This document shows, piece after piece, positions 18,418 through 27,669 of a DNA stretch of 64,000 nt. Both the position numbers and the translations under genes were made by a program. The DNA comes from Sphingobacterium populi (lineage in GTDB: Bacteria; Bacteroidota; Bacteroidia; Sphingobacteriales; Sphingobacteriaceae): contig NZ_LQXS01000006.1 in NCBI RefSeq assembly GCF_001586775.1, positions 1 through 64,000 of the forward strand, given 5' to 3'. Numbering within the stretch: the first letter of the stretch is position 1; every line of letters begins with the position of its first letter. Under the pieces are notes generated by a model that saw only the letters and a list, made by a program, of their open reading frames with translations, had not been told where the DNA came from and did no database searches.

Positions 18418-21345
18418 ATGAAGCCATTCCTACAATTAGTAGCCGAAGATATACAACAACGATTCGGGCAGGATCTTTCCGAAATCGCCATCGTGTTCAA
18501 TAACAAACGTCCGATCACCTACCTCAAGAAATATCTTTCTGAAGTATACGGGCAAGCGATTTGGTCGCCACAGTTCTTCACCATTCAAGAGTTTTTCAAA
18601 CAAGCGACAGACAAAACCGATGCTTCCGCCTTACGGCAATTCTTCTACCTGTATGAGATTCATAACGAACTGCTGCAACAAGAACGTCGCGACCCCGAAA
18701 GCCCCGAAGAGTTTTATCCAATAGCCGAACTGATTCTCAGTGATTTCAGTCAGTTGGATTATGAATTGGTGGCGGTAGATCAGATTTACACTGAATTGTA
18801 TGATACGGGAAAGATCGATTTAGAATTTCAGCACCTCACGCCAGAACAACAAGGATATATCCGGCAGTTTTGGCAATCTTTCTCTATGGCTGGGCATACG
18901 GGTGTACAACAGCGATTTTTACAGTTATGGAAGCGATTGCCGCAATTGTACAGTCGTTTCAAAGCGCGTTTGGCGCAAGAAAAGCAAACGAACTATCCGA
19001 CGCTGTATCGGGAATTGGCCGAAGGCCGTGCTACCAATCAGCAATTTATTGCTCCTTATAAAAAAGTACTTTTTGTAGGGTTTAACGCATTGAACCGCGT
19101 CGAATCTAGTTTATTCAAGCGATGGCAAGACGAAGACAAAGCTTTATTCTACTTTGATACCGATGCTTACTACGTCGAAGATACGATGCAGGAAGCTGGA
19201 CTTTTCATCCGACGGAATATAAGCCAACTGGTCAATTCATTGGGCGAAGCTCCACATGTAATCGGACAGCGGCGTGATGATATCCATTTGTATGCCGCGC
19301 TTGGGCGTGTAAGCCAAGCGAAACTGCTTTACCAAATCTTGGAGAAAAACGAACAAGATGGCAAATCATCCGCCATCTTATTGGCCGACGAAAGCTTGCT
19401 CGTGCCACTCCTTCAAAGTTTGCCTGCTATCAAGGTGAATATCACGACTGGTTTTCCGTTACTGCAATCGCCTTTGTACGGTTTGCTCGATCTGTGGCTC
19501 ACCGTACAGGAAGAAATAGGTTGGCGCAAGAAGGACAAACTGCCCTACCCCATTATTGAAAGTTTCCTTAGCCATCCGCTGATCAGGATCGGCAGTGAAC
19601 AAAAGAATAGTATTCAGAAAGAAGTACTCGATAAGCAACTTTTTGAAGTAGGATTGGATGTCTTGCAGATCAGCAGTGCTGTCGTTCCAGATTTCTTCGC
19701 GCCGGTCGCCGAATCTAAAGCGCTCATCCCGGCGATGATCACGATGCTGGAAAAACTGCAGGAATCGACAAACAGCGAGGGCATTGCCTTGCAGATCGAT
19801 TATACCTTGCTGTTCGAAACACGGCGCGTGCTACAGCAGCTCTTACTCGGTATGGATCAAATTGGGCCATTGAATATTCCTTTTCAGATCGGCTTGATTC
19901 GGAAAGCGCTGATGCCGATCTCGACTGCCATCGAAGGGGATCCGCTGCAAGGCGTTCAGATTATGGGTCTGTTAGAAAGCCGTAGTCTCAACTTCGATCA
20001 TGTATATATTTTGGGTGCCAACGAAGGCATTTTGCCAAAAACAACCAACTCGCCAACCTTCTTGCCCGACAATCTGCGTCGTGCCTATGGATTGCCTATT
20101 CTGGCCAATCAAGATGCGTTGTCGGCCTATATTTTCTACCGCCATTTTCAGTACAGCGAATCCATTCATTTGTTTTACAATAGCATTGTGGATGAAAATA
20201 GTTCGGGCGAGGAAAGTCGTTTTATTAAGCAATTGGCATTTGAGAGCCAATTCAACATCGTTCATCATACACAACAGCAGCCCATTTCTTTCCCAGCGCA
20301 AGAACCTGAATTGGTTATTGAAAAAACGGGTGAAATCTGGAAAAATCTGTATAACAATTACCTGCGCGATAAGACCAGCCATATCTCGGCAACTGGATTC
20401 ACGACCTATCTGCAATCGCCTTTACAATTTTTCTTGAAGCATATTGCCGGCATCAAAGAGCCACCTTCGGTATCTCAAGAGTTTGAAATCAATAATCTGG
20501 GTTCTATCATTCACGAAGTGATGGAAAAAATTTTCACTCCCTATCGGGGAATGAAGGATTTTGTGGCCACCAAGCGCTTAGCAGAAAGTATTTCACAGAT
20601 TGAGACGATGGTGGTGCAAGAGATCGGCCATCAGTACCACACCACGTACGATACGGCAGCCGATCTGAACAGCTTGCAGCGCATCATGCTGCAGATTGCT
20701 TCGGCCTACATTCGTATGTATTTGGAATACGATATTGAACAGTACCAATCGTTTCGCATTATCGAATTAGAAAATAGCGAGGATTATTACTTCGACTTCC
20801 CGATTACGGTGCAAGGAAAAACCGAATACATTAAGATATACGGCATTATTGACCGAATCGATGAGGTCGTTACTCAAGATGGTGAAGTGAAGACCCGTAT
20901 TGTAGATTATAAAACGGGCGCGGATAAAGTGGCTTTCAAAAAAGCGAAGAACAAAGCGGACGAGGAAAGTGCGGAAACCGTATTTGCGCTGACCGAAGGC
21001 ACCAACGATATTCACAAAGCGCTGATCCAAACGCTGTTTTATACCTATGTTTTCGAGGAGAAAACGGGGCTACGCAACTTAGAACCGCATCTGTATGTCG
21101 CACGCCGTATGCGCGAAGATGGTACGCTATTCGTCAGCAAAGAAATGGGTGCATTGGAAGGCGATTATTTACGCGAACAAAAAGAAGCCTTTGTCGGCTT
21201 TTTGCGCAAGACGCTGGAAGAGATCTTCGATCCAGCCATTCCATTCAAGCATAAGGCAGATATGCACGTGTACCCGAGCGATCCGTATACGCTATTCTAC
21301 CGTAATAGTATCAAGCAAGCGGAGGAAGAAAACGCAGAAGAATAA
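18418..21345 (+). CDS. AddB/RecC-like PD-(D/E)XK nuclease subunit
   Basis: Partner of the upstream helicase in a two-subunit helicase-nuclease. From the ATG at 18418 (MKPFLQLVAEDIQQRFG) it has 975 residues; an ATG at 18385 would add eleven residues and lies three bases after the upstream stop, so it cannot be excluded. The N-terminal half resembles an inactivated UvrD-like helicase (IVFNNKRPITYLKKYL, VLFVGFNALNRVESSLF, IMGLLESRSLNFDHVYILG). The C-terminal nuclease carries SATGFTTYLQSPLQFFLKH, GSIIHEVMEKIF and RIVDYKTGADKV, the D-Y-K active-site motif. No four-Cys iron-sulfur cluster typical of Firmicutes AddB is obvious. The pair is co-transcribed and ends at a long terminator. Confidence 0.88.
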   Translation: MKPFLQLVAEDIQQRFGQDLSEIAIVFNNKRPITYLKKYLSEVYGQAIWSPQFFTIQEFFKQATDKTDASALRQFFYLYEIHNELLQQERRDPESPEEFYPIAELILSDFSQLDYELVAVDQIYTELYDTGKIDLEFQHLTPEQQGYIRQFWQSFSMAGHTGVQQRFLQLWKRLPQLYSRFKARLAQEKQTNYPTLYRELAEGRATNQQFIAPYKKVLFVGFNALNRVESSLFKRWQDEDKALFYFDTDAYYVEDTMQEAGLFIRRNISQLVNSLGEAPHVIGQRRDDIHLYAALGRVSQAKLLYQILEKNEQDGKSSAILLADESLLVPLLQSLPAIKVNITTGFPLLQSPLYGLLDLWLTVQEEIGWRKKDKLPYPIIESFLSHPLIRIGSEQKNSIQKEVLDKQLFEVGLDVLQISSAVVPDFFAPVAESKALIPAMITMLEKLQESTNSEGIALQIDYTLLFETRRVLQQLLLGMDQIGPLNIPFQIGLIRKALMPISTAIEGDPLQGVQIMGLLESRSLNFDHVYILGANEGILPKTTNSPTFLPDNLRRAYGLPILANQDALSAYIFYRHFQYSESIHLFYNSIVDENSSGEESRFIKQLAFESQFNIVHHTQQQPISFPAQEPELVIEKTGEIWKNLYNNYLRDKTSHISATGFTTYLQSPLQFFLKHIAGIKEPPSVSQEFEINNLGSIIHEVMEKIFTPYRGMKDFVATKRLAESISQIETMVVQEIGHQYHTTYDTAADLNSLQRIMLQIASAYIRMYLEYDIEQYQSFRIIELENSEDYYFDFPITVQGKTEYIKIYGIIDRIDEVVTQDGEVKTRIVDYKTGADKVAFKKAKNKADEESAETVFALTEGTNDIHKALIQTLFYTYVFEEKTGLRNLEPHLYVARRMREDGTLFVSKEMGALEGDYLREQKEAFVGFLRKTLEEIFDPAIPFKHKADMHVYPSDPYTLFYRNSIKQAEEENAEE

Positions 21346-21353
21346 TGTGATAA

Positions 21354-21410
21354 GATATTTGATACAAAAAAGGCAAGATCAATGATCTTGCCTTTTTTGT
21401 ATCAAATATC
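21354..21410. terminator. Long perfect inverted repeat, bidirectional terminator
   Basis: Two 27-base arms (21354-21380 and 21384-21410) are perfect complements around an AAT loop, with internal A6/T6 tracts (core AAAAAAGGCAAGATC). It lies between convergent genes, and the right arm reaches into the stop codon of the JmjC-like gene. It works as a terminator both ways; the stem is much longer than termination needs. Confidence 0.9.
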
Positions 21411-22281
21411 AATTTTTCAATCGTTTGCGAACAGCTCGTTCGCCACGGCGTAGAGCCATATCTATTTTATAATTAAACCACCGATCTTTAAAGATTTTAC
21501 GCATGGTATCGTCAAAATAGCGAGTCACAAATAGATTGCGCGCTCCTTTGATTTTTTCTGACAAAGAATTTGCTAATGCTCTTACAGAGATCGAATAGCC
21601 TTCGGTTTCGTATTGGATGTAATGCCACCAACCTGCTGGCATATACAGCGTATCGCCAGGGTTGATTACCGCTTCGTAGCCATCCAAAAGTTTTAAACCT
21701 GGATATTTCTCCGGATCACTATTTTTCAGATTAACAATACTGTGAAAGTTGTACGGCAACTTGTACATTAGGTCTGATTGATTATTGGGAAACACCCAAA
21801 TACGTTTAGAACCTTGAAATTGCGATATAAATACGTGTGACATATCGATATCAAAATGGTTTCGCGTAGCAGAGCCTTCGCCACCAAAGAACATATAAGG
21901 CAACCACTGTAGCACTTTCCCGCCAGTAACATCATTGAAAAGCACATCTTTCTTTAGCTCAGGTCTGATCTTCATCAGATTGAATAAAAAAAGACGTAAC
22001 TCCGTAGGTTCTTTACGAATGAGGTCAAGGTATTCACCAAATGTCATCTGTCCGATCGGCGGACTGGCAGCATGTTGTTGCCCCTCTTCTTCACGCCCGT
22101 ACACATTTATCTTTTCGTTACCTGCTATCTCTTTGAAATACTCATAATTCCATTTGGTCCAGCAAGGACTGTCTTTCCTTATAAAATCTTTGATCAGCAC
22201 AGGCTGACCTTTGCTCAGATAATCCCTCACAAAATCTTTGGAGGATATTCCTGAGATGCTTTCAACGGGTTTTAGTTTCAC
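21409..22281 (-). CDS. JmjC/cupin-8-like domain protein
   Basis: Putative Fe(II)/2-oxoglutarate-dependent oxygenase-like protein of 290 residues, cytosolic. The domain begins ISSKDFVRDYLSKGQPVLIK. A metal-binding H-x-D pair appears in ATRNHFDIDMSHVFISQFQG, and the distal His in MPAGWWHYIQYETEGYSISV. The chosen start is GTG at 22281, with AGGTGAG seven bases upstream; a further-upstream GTG at 22347 would add a hydrophobic segment read from AT-rich promoter DNA, which is less typical of the family. The substrate is unknown; relatives hydroxylate proteins. It is transcribed alone, convergent with the helicase-nuclease operon. Confidence 0.85.
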   Translation of the reverse strand: MKLKPVESISGISSKDFVRDYLSKGQPVLIKDFIRKDSPCWTKWNYEYFKEIAGNEKINVYGREEEGQQHAASPPIGQMTFGEYLDLIRKEPTELRLFLFNLMKIRPELKKDVLFNDVTGGKVLQWLPYMFFGGEGSATRNHFDIDMSHVFISQFQGSKRIWVFPNNQSDLMYKLPYNFHSIVNLKNSDPEKYPGLKLLDGYEAVINPGDTLYMPAGWWHYIQYETEGYSISVRALANSLSEKIKGARNLFVTRYFDDTMRKIFKDRWFNYKIDMALRRGERAVRKRLKN

Positions 22282-22417
22282 AAGCTCACCTATTTTATAT
22301 AAGTACAAACATAAAAAAATAATCACTACAAAAATCAGCCCAAGCACAATTGGATTGTGTAAGTGACCAGAATTATTCTAAACAAATGCTATATGCATCC
22401 TGAAGCCCTATTACTAA

Positions 22418-22446
22418 AAAAAGGATGACTGCGTGTCATCCTTTTT
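22418..22446 (-). terminator. hemD terminator
   Basis: AAAAAGGATGAC (22418-22429) pairs with GTCATCCTTTTT (22435-22446) around a five-base loop, 18 bases after the hemD stop, with a U-tract on the minus strand. Confidence 0.85.
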
Positions 22447-22464
22447 ACGTTATTAGCAAATCGC

Positions 22465-23232
22465 TTATTTATTGACTGCTTTAATATATTGTTCCACAGC
22501 CATAGTCATACTAGGCGCTTCTGGTGTAGGTGCTGGTATGTCTAAGATCAGACCATGATCTAGCAGCGCCTGTTGCGTAGTAGCACCAAATGCTGCAATA
22601 CGTGTATTATTTTGCACGAAATCAGAAAAGTTTTCGAAGAGCGATTGTACGCTTGACGGACTAAAGAATACGATGACATCATAAAAAACCTCTTTCAAAT
22701 CGTTCAGGTCACTAATGACCGTCTTGAAGAGTACGACTGGAGTTGAATCATATCCATTGTCCTGCAACCAATTTTGTGTTTCTTCATTGGCCACATCCGA
22801 ACATGGGAAAAGAAACTTTTCAGAATTATGCTTCTTCAGCACATCTTCCAAATCCTTGGCGGTTTGCTTTCCAAAGAAAATTTTGCGTTTACGATACTGT
22901 ATATACTTTTGAAGATACAGCGCTATTGCTTCCGTAATACAAAAATATTTCATATCTGCTGATACCTCAAAGCGCATCTCCTCGCATACGCGAAAGAAAT
23001 GGTCGACTGCGTTCTTACTAGTAAAAATCACTGCGGTATAATCCGAAAAGTTGATTCGATCCCTCTTTACATCTTTACCCGAAACGCCTTCCACGTGGAT
23101 AAAAGCACGAAAATCGAGCTTTAAGTTATATTTTTCCGCCAATGCGAAATAAGGAGATTTATCATTTTCAGGTCTTGGCAAAGTCACTAGTATGCTCTTT
23201 ACTTTCTTTGCTCTTTCTACATCAATCTGCAT
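22465..23232 (-). CDS. hemD: Uroporphyrinogen-III synthase
   Basis: Closes hydroxymethylbilane to uroporphyrinogen III in heme synthesis. The 255-residue protein has the two-domain HemD pattern: SILVTLPRPENDKSPYFALA at the start, TAVIFTSKNAVDHFFRV, FLFPCSDVANEETQNWL, VIVFFSPSSVQSLFENF and IAAFGATTQQALLDHG near the end. The pairing with an upstream DUF4271 membrane protein is conserved in Bacteroidota; here 14 bases separate them, so they should be co-transcribed. The sequence is divergent from E. coli HemD, as usual for this family, but context and motifs agree. Confidence 0.9.
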   Translation of the reverse strand: MQIDVERAKKVKSILVTLPRPENDKSPYFALAEKYNLKLDFRAFIHVEGVSGKDVKRDRINFSDYTAVIFTSKNAVDHFFRVCEEMRFEVSADMKYFCITEAIALYLQKYIQYRKRKIFFGKQTAKDLEDVLKKHNSEKFLFPCSDVANEETQNWLQDNGYDSTPVVLFKTVISDLNDLKEVFYDVIVFFSPSSVQSLFENFSDFVQNNTRIAAFGATTQQALLDHGLILDIPAPTPEAPSMTMAVEQYIKAVNK

Positions 23233-23246
23233 AAATATGAAATTAT

Positions 23247-24215
23247 TTAGTTGCCCAGGGCTCTAATCAGCAATAGGATTGGAGCAATTTCCAAGGTGCA
23301 AAGATAAATAATTAAATAGGATATCGAAAACCGAGTCTGACCAAATACATTCAAAACAGTTCGCAAAACTCTATATATGAACATAATAGATATCGATACC
23401 ACGAATAGAATTAATATAATATTAAAATAAGCCGCCGGCGAGAGTATAATAAACAGCAGAAATGGCAAAAGAAATAATACACTATTAAAATATACCAAAT
23501 AAATAACGGTGATATATTCTCGTACGAGCCGCTGCAATCTAAAAACAAAAGATAAAAAACGCACCAATAATATTTTCAGGATAAAGAGAATAGCTATCAA
23601 CCCGGATGCTCTCATATAATTGCCAAACGTAAGGAAATGCGCATCGCGAAATCCAGACATATACACCACGATAAACAAGCCCAAGGCCAGACTAAATATG
23701 CTGTATAAAAAAACATAAGGCCAAGAGGTCGCTATGCTATCCTCCTTGCTGATCTGTTGTAGCAAACGCTCTCGGTAATAAGCGTCGATAATGATATGAA
23801 ACTCTGCCGGAAAGATAAAACGTATAATTCCTACACATAGAAAAAGAATCATAGCGGTAACAAATACCCATAAAGGGCGATGTGCTCGACTCACTCCTTG
23901 GGCGACTGTATCTTGATACGACGCGACAACGACAAATTCGTCCCATACTAACCATTCGCCGGGAGCATTTGTTAAGACATGGCGTAGACGATGATCCAAA
24001 AAACCTTCGCGATACGGATTGTCATAAATCAAAGCGCTGTACTGCGTATCGTAAACTTGTCGGATCGAATCTTGTAGATATTCCTGCCGAAGACTATCTC
24101 GCAGCCGCTCAACAGAATCCTCCGCGACATCAAAATGCTGTGCCTTAGCGGAGACAGACGAGAGCAATAGTAGTACCATCGCCAAAAAGGAAATCCAAAA
24201 AGTTTTTATTTGCAT
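23247..24215 (-). CDS. DUF4271 membrane protein
   Basis: Integral membrane protein of 322 residues and unknown function, from the ATG at 24215 (MQIKTFWISFLAMVLLL). The frame extends 48 codons upstream through the divergent promoter, which I reject. A signal peptide ends near SSVSAKAQ. A soluble periplasmic part of about 100 residues (SVERLRDSLRQEYLQDSIRQ) follows, then about six to seven membrane spans (VFVTAMILFLCVGIIRFIF, SIFSLALGLFIVVYMSGF, YISYLIIYLCTLEIAPILLL type). Its operon with hemD is a known Bacteroidota arrangement. A role in heme or membrane homeostasis is only guilt by association. Confidence 0.85.
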   Translation of the reverse strand: MQIKTFWISFLAMVLLLLSSVSAKAQHFDVAEDSVERLRDSLRQEYLQDSIRQVYDTQYSALIYDNPYREGFLDHRLRHVLTNAPGEWLVWDEFVVVASYQDTVAQGVSRAHRPLWVFVTAMILFLCVGIIRFIFPAEFHIIIDAYYRERLLQQISKEDSIATSWPYVFLYSIFSLALGLFIVVYMSGFRDAHFLTFGNYMRASGLIAILFILKILLVRFLSFVFRLQRLVREYITVIYLVYFNSVLFLLPFLLFIILSPAAYFNIILILFVVSISIMFIYRVLRTVLNVFGQTRFSISYLIIYLCTLEIAPILLLIRALGN

Positions 24216-24317
24216 GTGGTCGTAAAAATAGAGAGTTAATCGGGAATTGACAAAAGATAAATCGGATGATCTACTTATAGCAAATATTGGGAAGAAACTT
24301 GTATTTTCACCAATAAG

Positions 24318-24886
24318 ATGGAAGATGGCAAATATATTCGCTGCGGATGGTGCGGCCAAGATAAGTTATACCAAGACTATCACGATCAGGAATGGGGTCG
24401 TGTAGTGACAGATGATCGTGTCTTGTTCGAATTCCTCGTACTGGAATCAGCACAGGCAGGACTGAGCTGGATCACCATTTGCGCAAACGTGAGAATTATC
24501 GACGGTTATTTGCAGATTTTGATCCGCGGGCAGTAGCGAATTTTAACGAAGAAGACGTAGAAAAAATCCTGTTGGATGCTGGCATTATTCGCAATCGTCT
24601 AAAAGTGAAAAGTACGATTACCAATGCGCAGATTTTCTTAGCCATACAAGCTGAATTTGGCAGCTTCTATCACTATCTTTATTCGTTCATGCCAGAGAAT
24701 CGTCCCATTATCAACAATTTTCATAGCCTAATCGAAGTTCCCGCGGCTACACCAATATCCGATGCTATCGCAAAAGATCTGAAAAAGCGTGGCGTCAAAT
24801 TTTTTGGAACCACGATCTGCTATGCGTACATGCAAGCAGTCGGCATGGTGAATGATCATGTTATAGATTGCTCTTTTAGAGAATAA
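24318..24886 (+). CDS. tag: DNA-3-methyladenine glycosylase I (one-base frameshift)
   Basis: Base-excision repair enzyme removing 3-methyladenine. The first part reads YIRCGWCGQDKLYQDYHDQEWG to AQAGLSWITI, then the frame breaks at TTT (24478-24480). The next frame continues LRKRENYRRLFADFDP to the stop at 24886. A fourth T restores SWITILRKRENYRR, the normal Tag motif, and a 189-residue protein (E. coli Tag has 187). Zinc ligands fit the family: an N-terminal Cys and His (RCGWC, YHDQEW) and a C-terminal His and Cys (VNDHVIDCSF). The gene stands alone, divergent from DUF4271 and convergent with hpt. Confidence 0.9.
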
Positions 24887-24910
24887 GTACTATCGCGCTA
24901 TGCGGTATCT

Positions 24911-25462
24911 TTACTCTTCTTCTCTCGGGATCTGTTTGTAAATATGCATAAGATTTCGGCACATACCGTTGTAATCCAACCCGTAGCCGACAACAAATTC
25001 TTTTTCGATCTCAAAACCGGTATAAAGTATATTATCAAACTCATGCTCCATAGATGACGGTTTGATCAATAGAGTACAAACTGCGATAGATTGCACTTCC
25101 AACTTCTCTAGCGCCTCCATTGTATGTTTTAAGCTATTACCTGTATCTACGATGTCTTCAACGATGATAATGTGCCGACCGCGAAGGTCCATCTCTAGTC
25201 CAAGCAATTCTTTGATATCTTGCTGCTCTGTACCGTGATAGGACGAAAGTTTCACGAACGACATCTCGCACGGAATCGTCACCTGCTTTAACAAATCTGC
25301 CATAAACATAAAGCAACCATTCAGTACGCCAATAAAAACAGGCATTTTATCTTTGTACTTCACATTGATATCGATACCAATGAGACGAGTACTCTTACGT
25401 ATCTGATCATTGTCGATTAGCAATTCAAAATCGAGATCGTCAATCGTTATTAGATTATTCAT
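24911..25462 (-). CDS. hpt: Hypoxanthine phosphoribosyltransferase
   Basis: Purine salvage enzyme making IMP/GMP from hypoxanthine/guanine and PRPP. The 183-residue length is typical. The PRPP-binding signature is IIIVEDIVDTGNSLKHTMEAL, and the flexible loop motif is FVKLSSYHGTEQ. KEFVVGYGLDYNGMCRNL near the C-terminus gives the purine-stacking aromatic and the family's VGYGLDY motif. It follows the GT51 gene by 12 bases on the same strand and may be co-transcribed with it. Confidence 0.95.
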   Translation of the reverse strand: MNNLITIDDLDFELLIDNDQIRKSTRLIGIDINVKYKDKMPVFIGVLNGCFMFMADLLKQVTIPCEMSFVKLSSYHGTEQQDIKELLGLEMDLRGRHIIIVEDIVDTGNSLKHTMEALEKLEVQSIAVCTLLIKPSSMEHEFDNILYTGFEIEKEFVVGYGLDYNGMCRNLMHIYKQIPREEE

Positions 25463-25474
25463 GCATATGGGGTT

Positions 25475-27543
25475 TTATTCTTCTTCAATTTCTTCTTGTT
25501 CCTTTTTGCCAAACAGGCGTTCTATCAAGCTACGGCGCTGCTGTTCTTCTGCATCAATACCATCAATCAGATCATGCAAATCATCCGATGAAGGGATGGA
25601 ATCAACGACACCATATGGTCTAGGTGGCCGAAGATTAGGCTGCAAGGTAACGCCATAAAAACCGTACGCTTCGGGCACAGCGACGTCATGCAATTGATTT
25701 AGTTTTGATAAAATGTAACCGTAGGTATTAAAATGCCGGCGTACCCATGGTTTCAAATGACCGGTATAATCGAAAGATGACAAACCAGTTTTAGGACGAG
25801 GAATGATACTCGATAAGAACAAACTCTCGCCGAGATCCAACTCGTCTGGTGTCTTGCCAAAATAGTAATTGGCCGCTTCGGTGATACCATAGACATTTTT
25901 GCCCCACTCAATGATGTTGAGATAGATTTCAAACAAGCGATCTTTACTGACTACTTTGGAACGCTCCATCAGCCACACCAGTATGATCTCTTCAAACTTG
26001 CGCGTCATGGTTTTATTACGATCTAAATACAAGTTTTTCACCAATTGCATGGAGATGGTACTCGCGCCACGCTTGAAGGCGCGTTCTTTGATGTTGGTTA
26101 CGATAGATAGCTTGAATGCTTCTTCTTCGAAACCATGATGTTTGTAAAAAAATGGATCTTCGGTATTCAATACCGTACGTCGTAGGATCGGCGCGATCTG
26201 TGCTAGATTTCTAAAGTTGGGATTGGAGGTTGCCACCACGATATCACGTAGCTTGCTGGTATCTTCGTAGACTCCATGTACAAATGGTTGATTCAAAGCT
26301 GCCACATCGGCCCTGCCCCAACGTACAATCTGCAATTCGCGATCGTCCATCTGCGAGCGAAACACCAAATCTTCCGGATTGTCGAAGTCTACTTTAAAAT
26401 CCAATTGATAAGCAATATTGCCCTTCACTTGGATGCCTTCCAAGGTTTCGAACAAGCCGGTGGGTATCGCATCAAAGAAATCTTGTGCCGCAAACTGACC
26501 TGTGCTGACAGATAATTCCAGCAATTTGCTTGGGGTATGTGTGTATTTGAGTTTTGGCTTCACCACAAAATCACGCACTTTGATCGAGGAGTTTTCTAAC
26601 AACTCCACGGCATTTTCGGCCAGCAGAAAACCGCCTTCTGCAGATGCCTGAGGTACGACGATGGGTTTTTCGGACAGTCTGCGATGTTGTACCTGCAATT
26701 GGTCCACTTCCCAGTTTCCGGACAATTTTAATTGATCTTTACCGTGCCGTTTTATCTCTTTCAGATCGAAAGTTACGGCCTTAAACCGGACTGCTAATCC
26801 CAATCTACTGCGCAAGAAAGGCACTTCCATATCTTCGCGATCTGATGTCACGGTGACGCTGAACTCTTCATCACCCGCATCTATTATACCATTCAGATTC
26901 CATTTGTCGCTTACCTCATTCAAGAATACATCGACGTCATAGCGACCATTGCGCATTTTACCTTCGGGCACATACAACCCTTGCACGCCCGAACTATCCT
27001 GATAGGTGACGCGCACTTCGTTTAGATCCAGATTGGAGGGGATTTTATCGAATGCTTGGCGGATCAAACGATCTACTTTTTGCGCTAAACTACTTGCCGT
27101 TAAGGAGGTATCTTTCGTGGAAGCTGTTTTCTTACGAAACAAGAAGTCATAGTTAGTGCCGTCACCGTCATTTATCATAGTAAAAGAAGCGCGATCCATA
27201 CCGACCGCATTGAGCTTGATGCGCTTGCGTAATAAAGGCCATAGCTCGACCGATACCTGCAATTGTTCCACCGCCATTAACTGCGCCGCAGAATCTGGAA
27301 TCACTGTTACGCCATTTAGCGCTACAGTGCTTAATCCGGCGAAGCGTAATCTTCCACGCGCAATGTAACTCCATATTCCTCCTTTAATTGCTTTTGTGCA
27401 CGAAGCATAGCACGATCCAACAAACTCTGACGAACCGAAAAATAATAGATAAAGCCGATCGCCAACAGCACAACCAAAGCCGCGAGCGAAATGCAAAGCC
27501 ATTTTTTCTGTTGTGCGGTGATCGAAATCTTCTTAGCAAACAT
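25475..27543 (-). CDS. AsmA-like plus GT51 peptidoglycan transglycosylase (one-base frameshift)
   Basis: Membrane-anchored protein joining an AsmA-like periplasmic region to a GT51 domain that polymerises lipid II. From the ATG at 27543 (MFAKKISITAQQKKW) a single membrane span (LCISLAALVVLLAIGFIYYF) is followed by KEEYGVTLRVEDY. The frame then breaks at about 27346; one extra base (CC instead of C on the coding strand) joins EDY to RFAGLSTVALNGVTV, giving 689 residues. Residues about 60-400 are AsmA-like beta sequence. The GT51 part has the catalytic EDPFFYKHHGF, RGASTISMQLVKNLYL, and EIYLNIIEWGKNVYGI motifs. There is no transpeptidase domain. This combination occurs in Bacteroidota. Confidence 0.85.
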
Positions 27544-27643
27544 AGTGTGATTTCCCTCGAGTAATATGATCTGAAAGTACGGGTTAAAAATAGACAAAAA
27601 ACATTAAAAACATCTAAATGACACGAGTGTGCACCGCATTATT

Positions 27644-27651
27644 TAGCTTTG
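27644..27651 (+). promoter_or_regulatory. Putative mrp -7 element
   Basis: TAGCTTTG matches TAnnTTTG and lies 18 bases before the mrp ATG. No clear TTG is present at the usual distance. Confidence 0.4.
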
Positions 27652-27669
27652 TATATCCAACGAAAAATA

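Noticed and set aside
15021..21345. A new defence system built on helicase plus nuclease
   Set aside because: The two genes have the standard AddA and AddB domain order and neighbour spacing, so DNA repair explains them.
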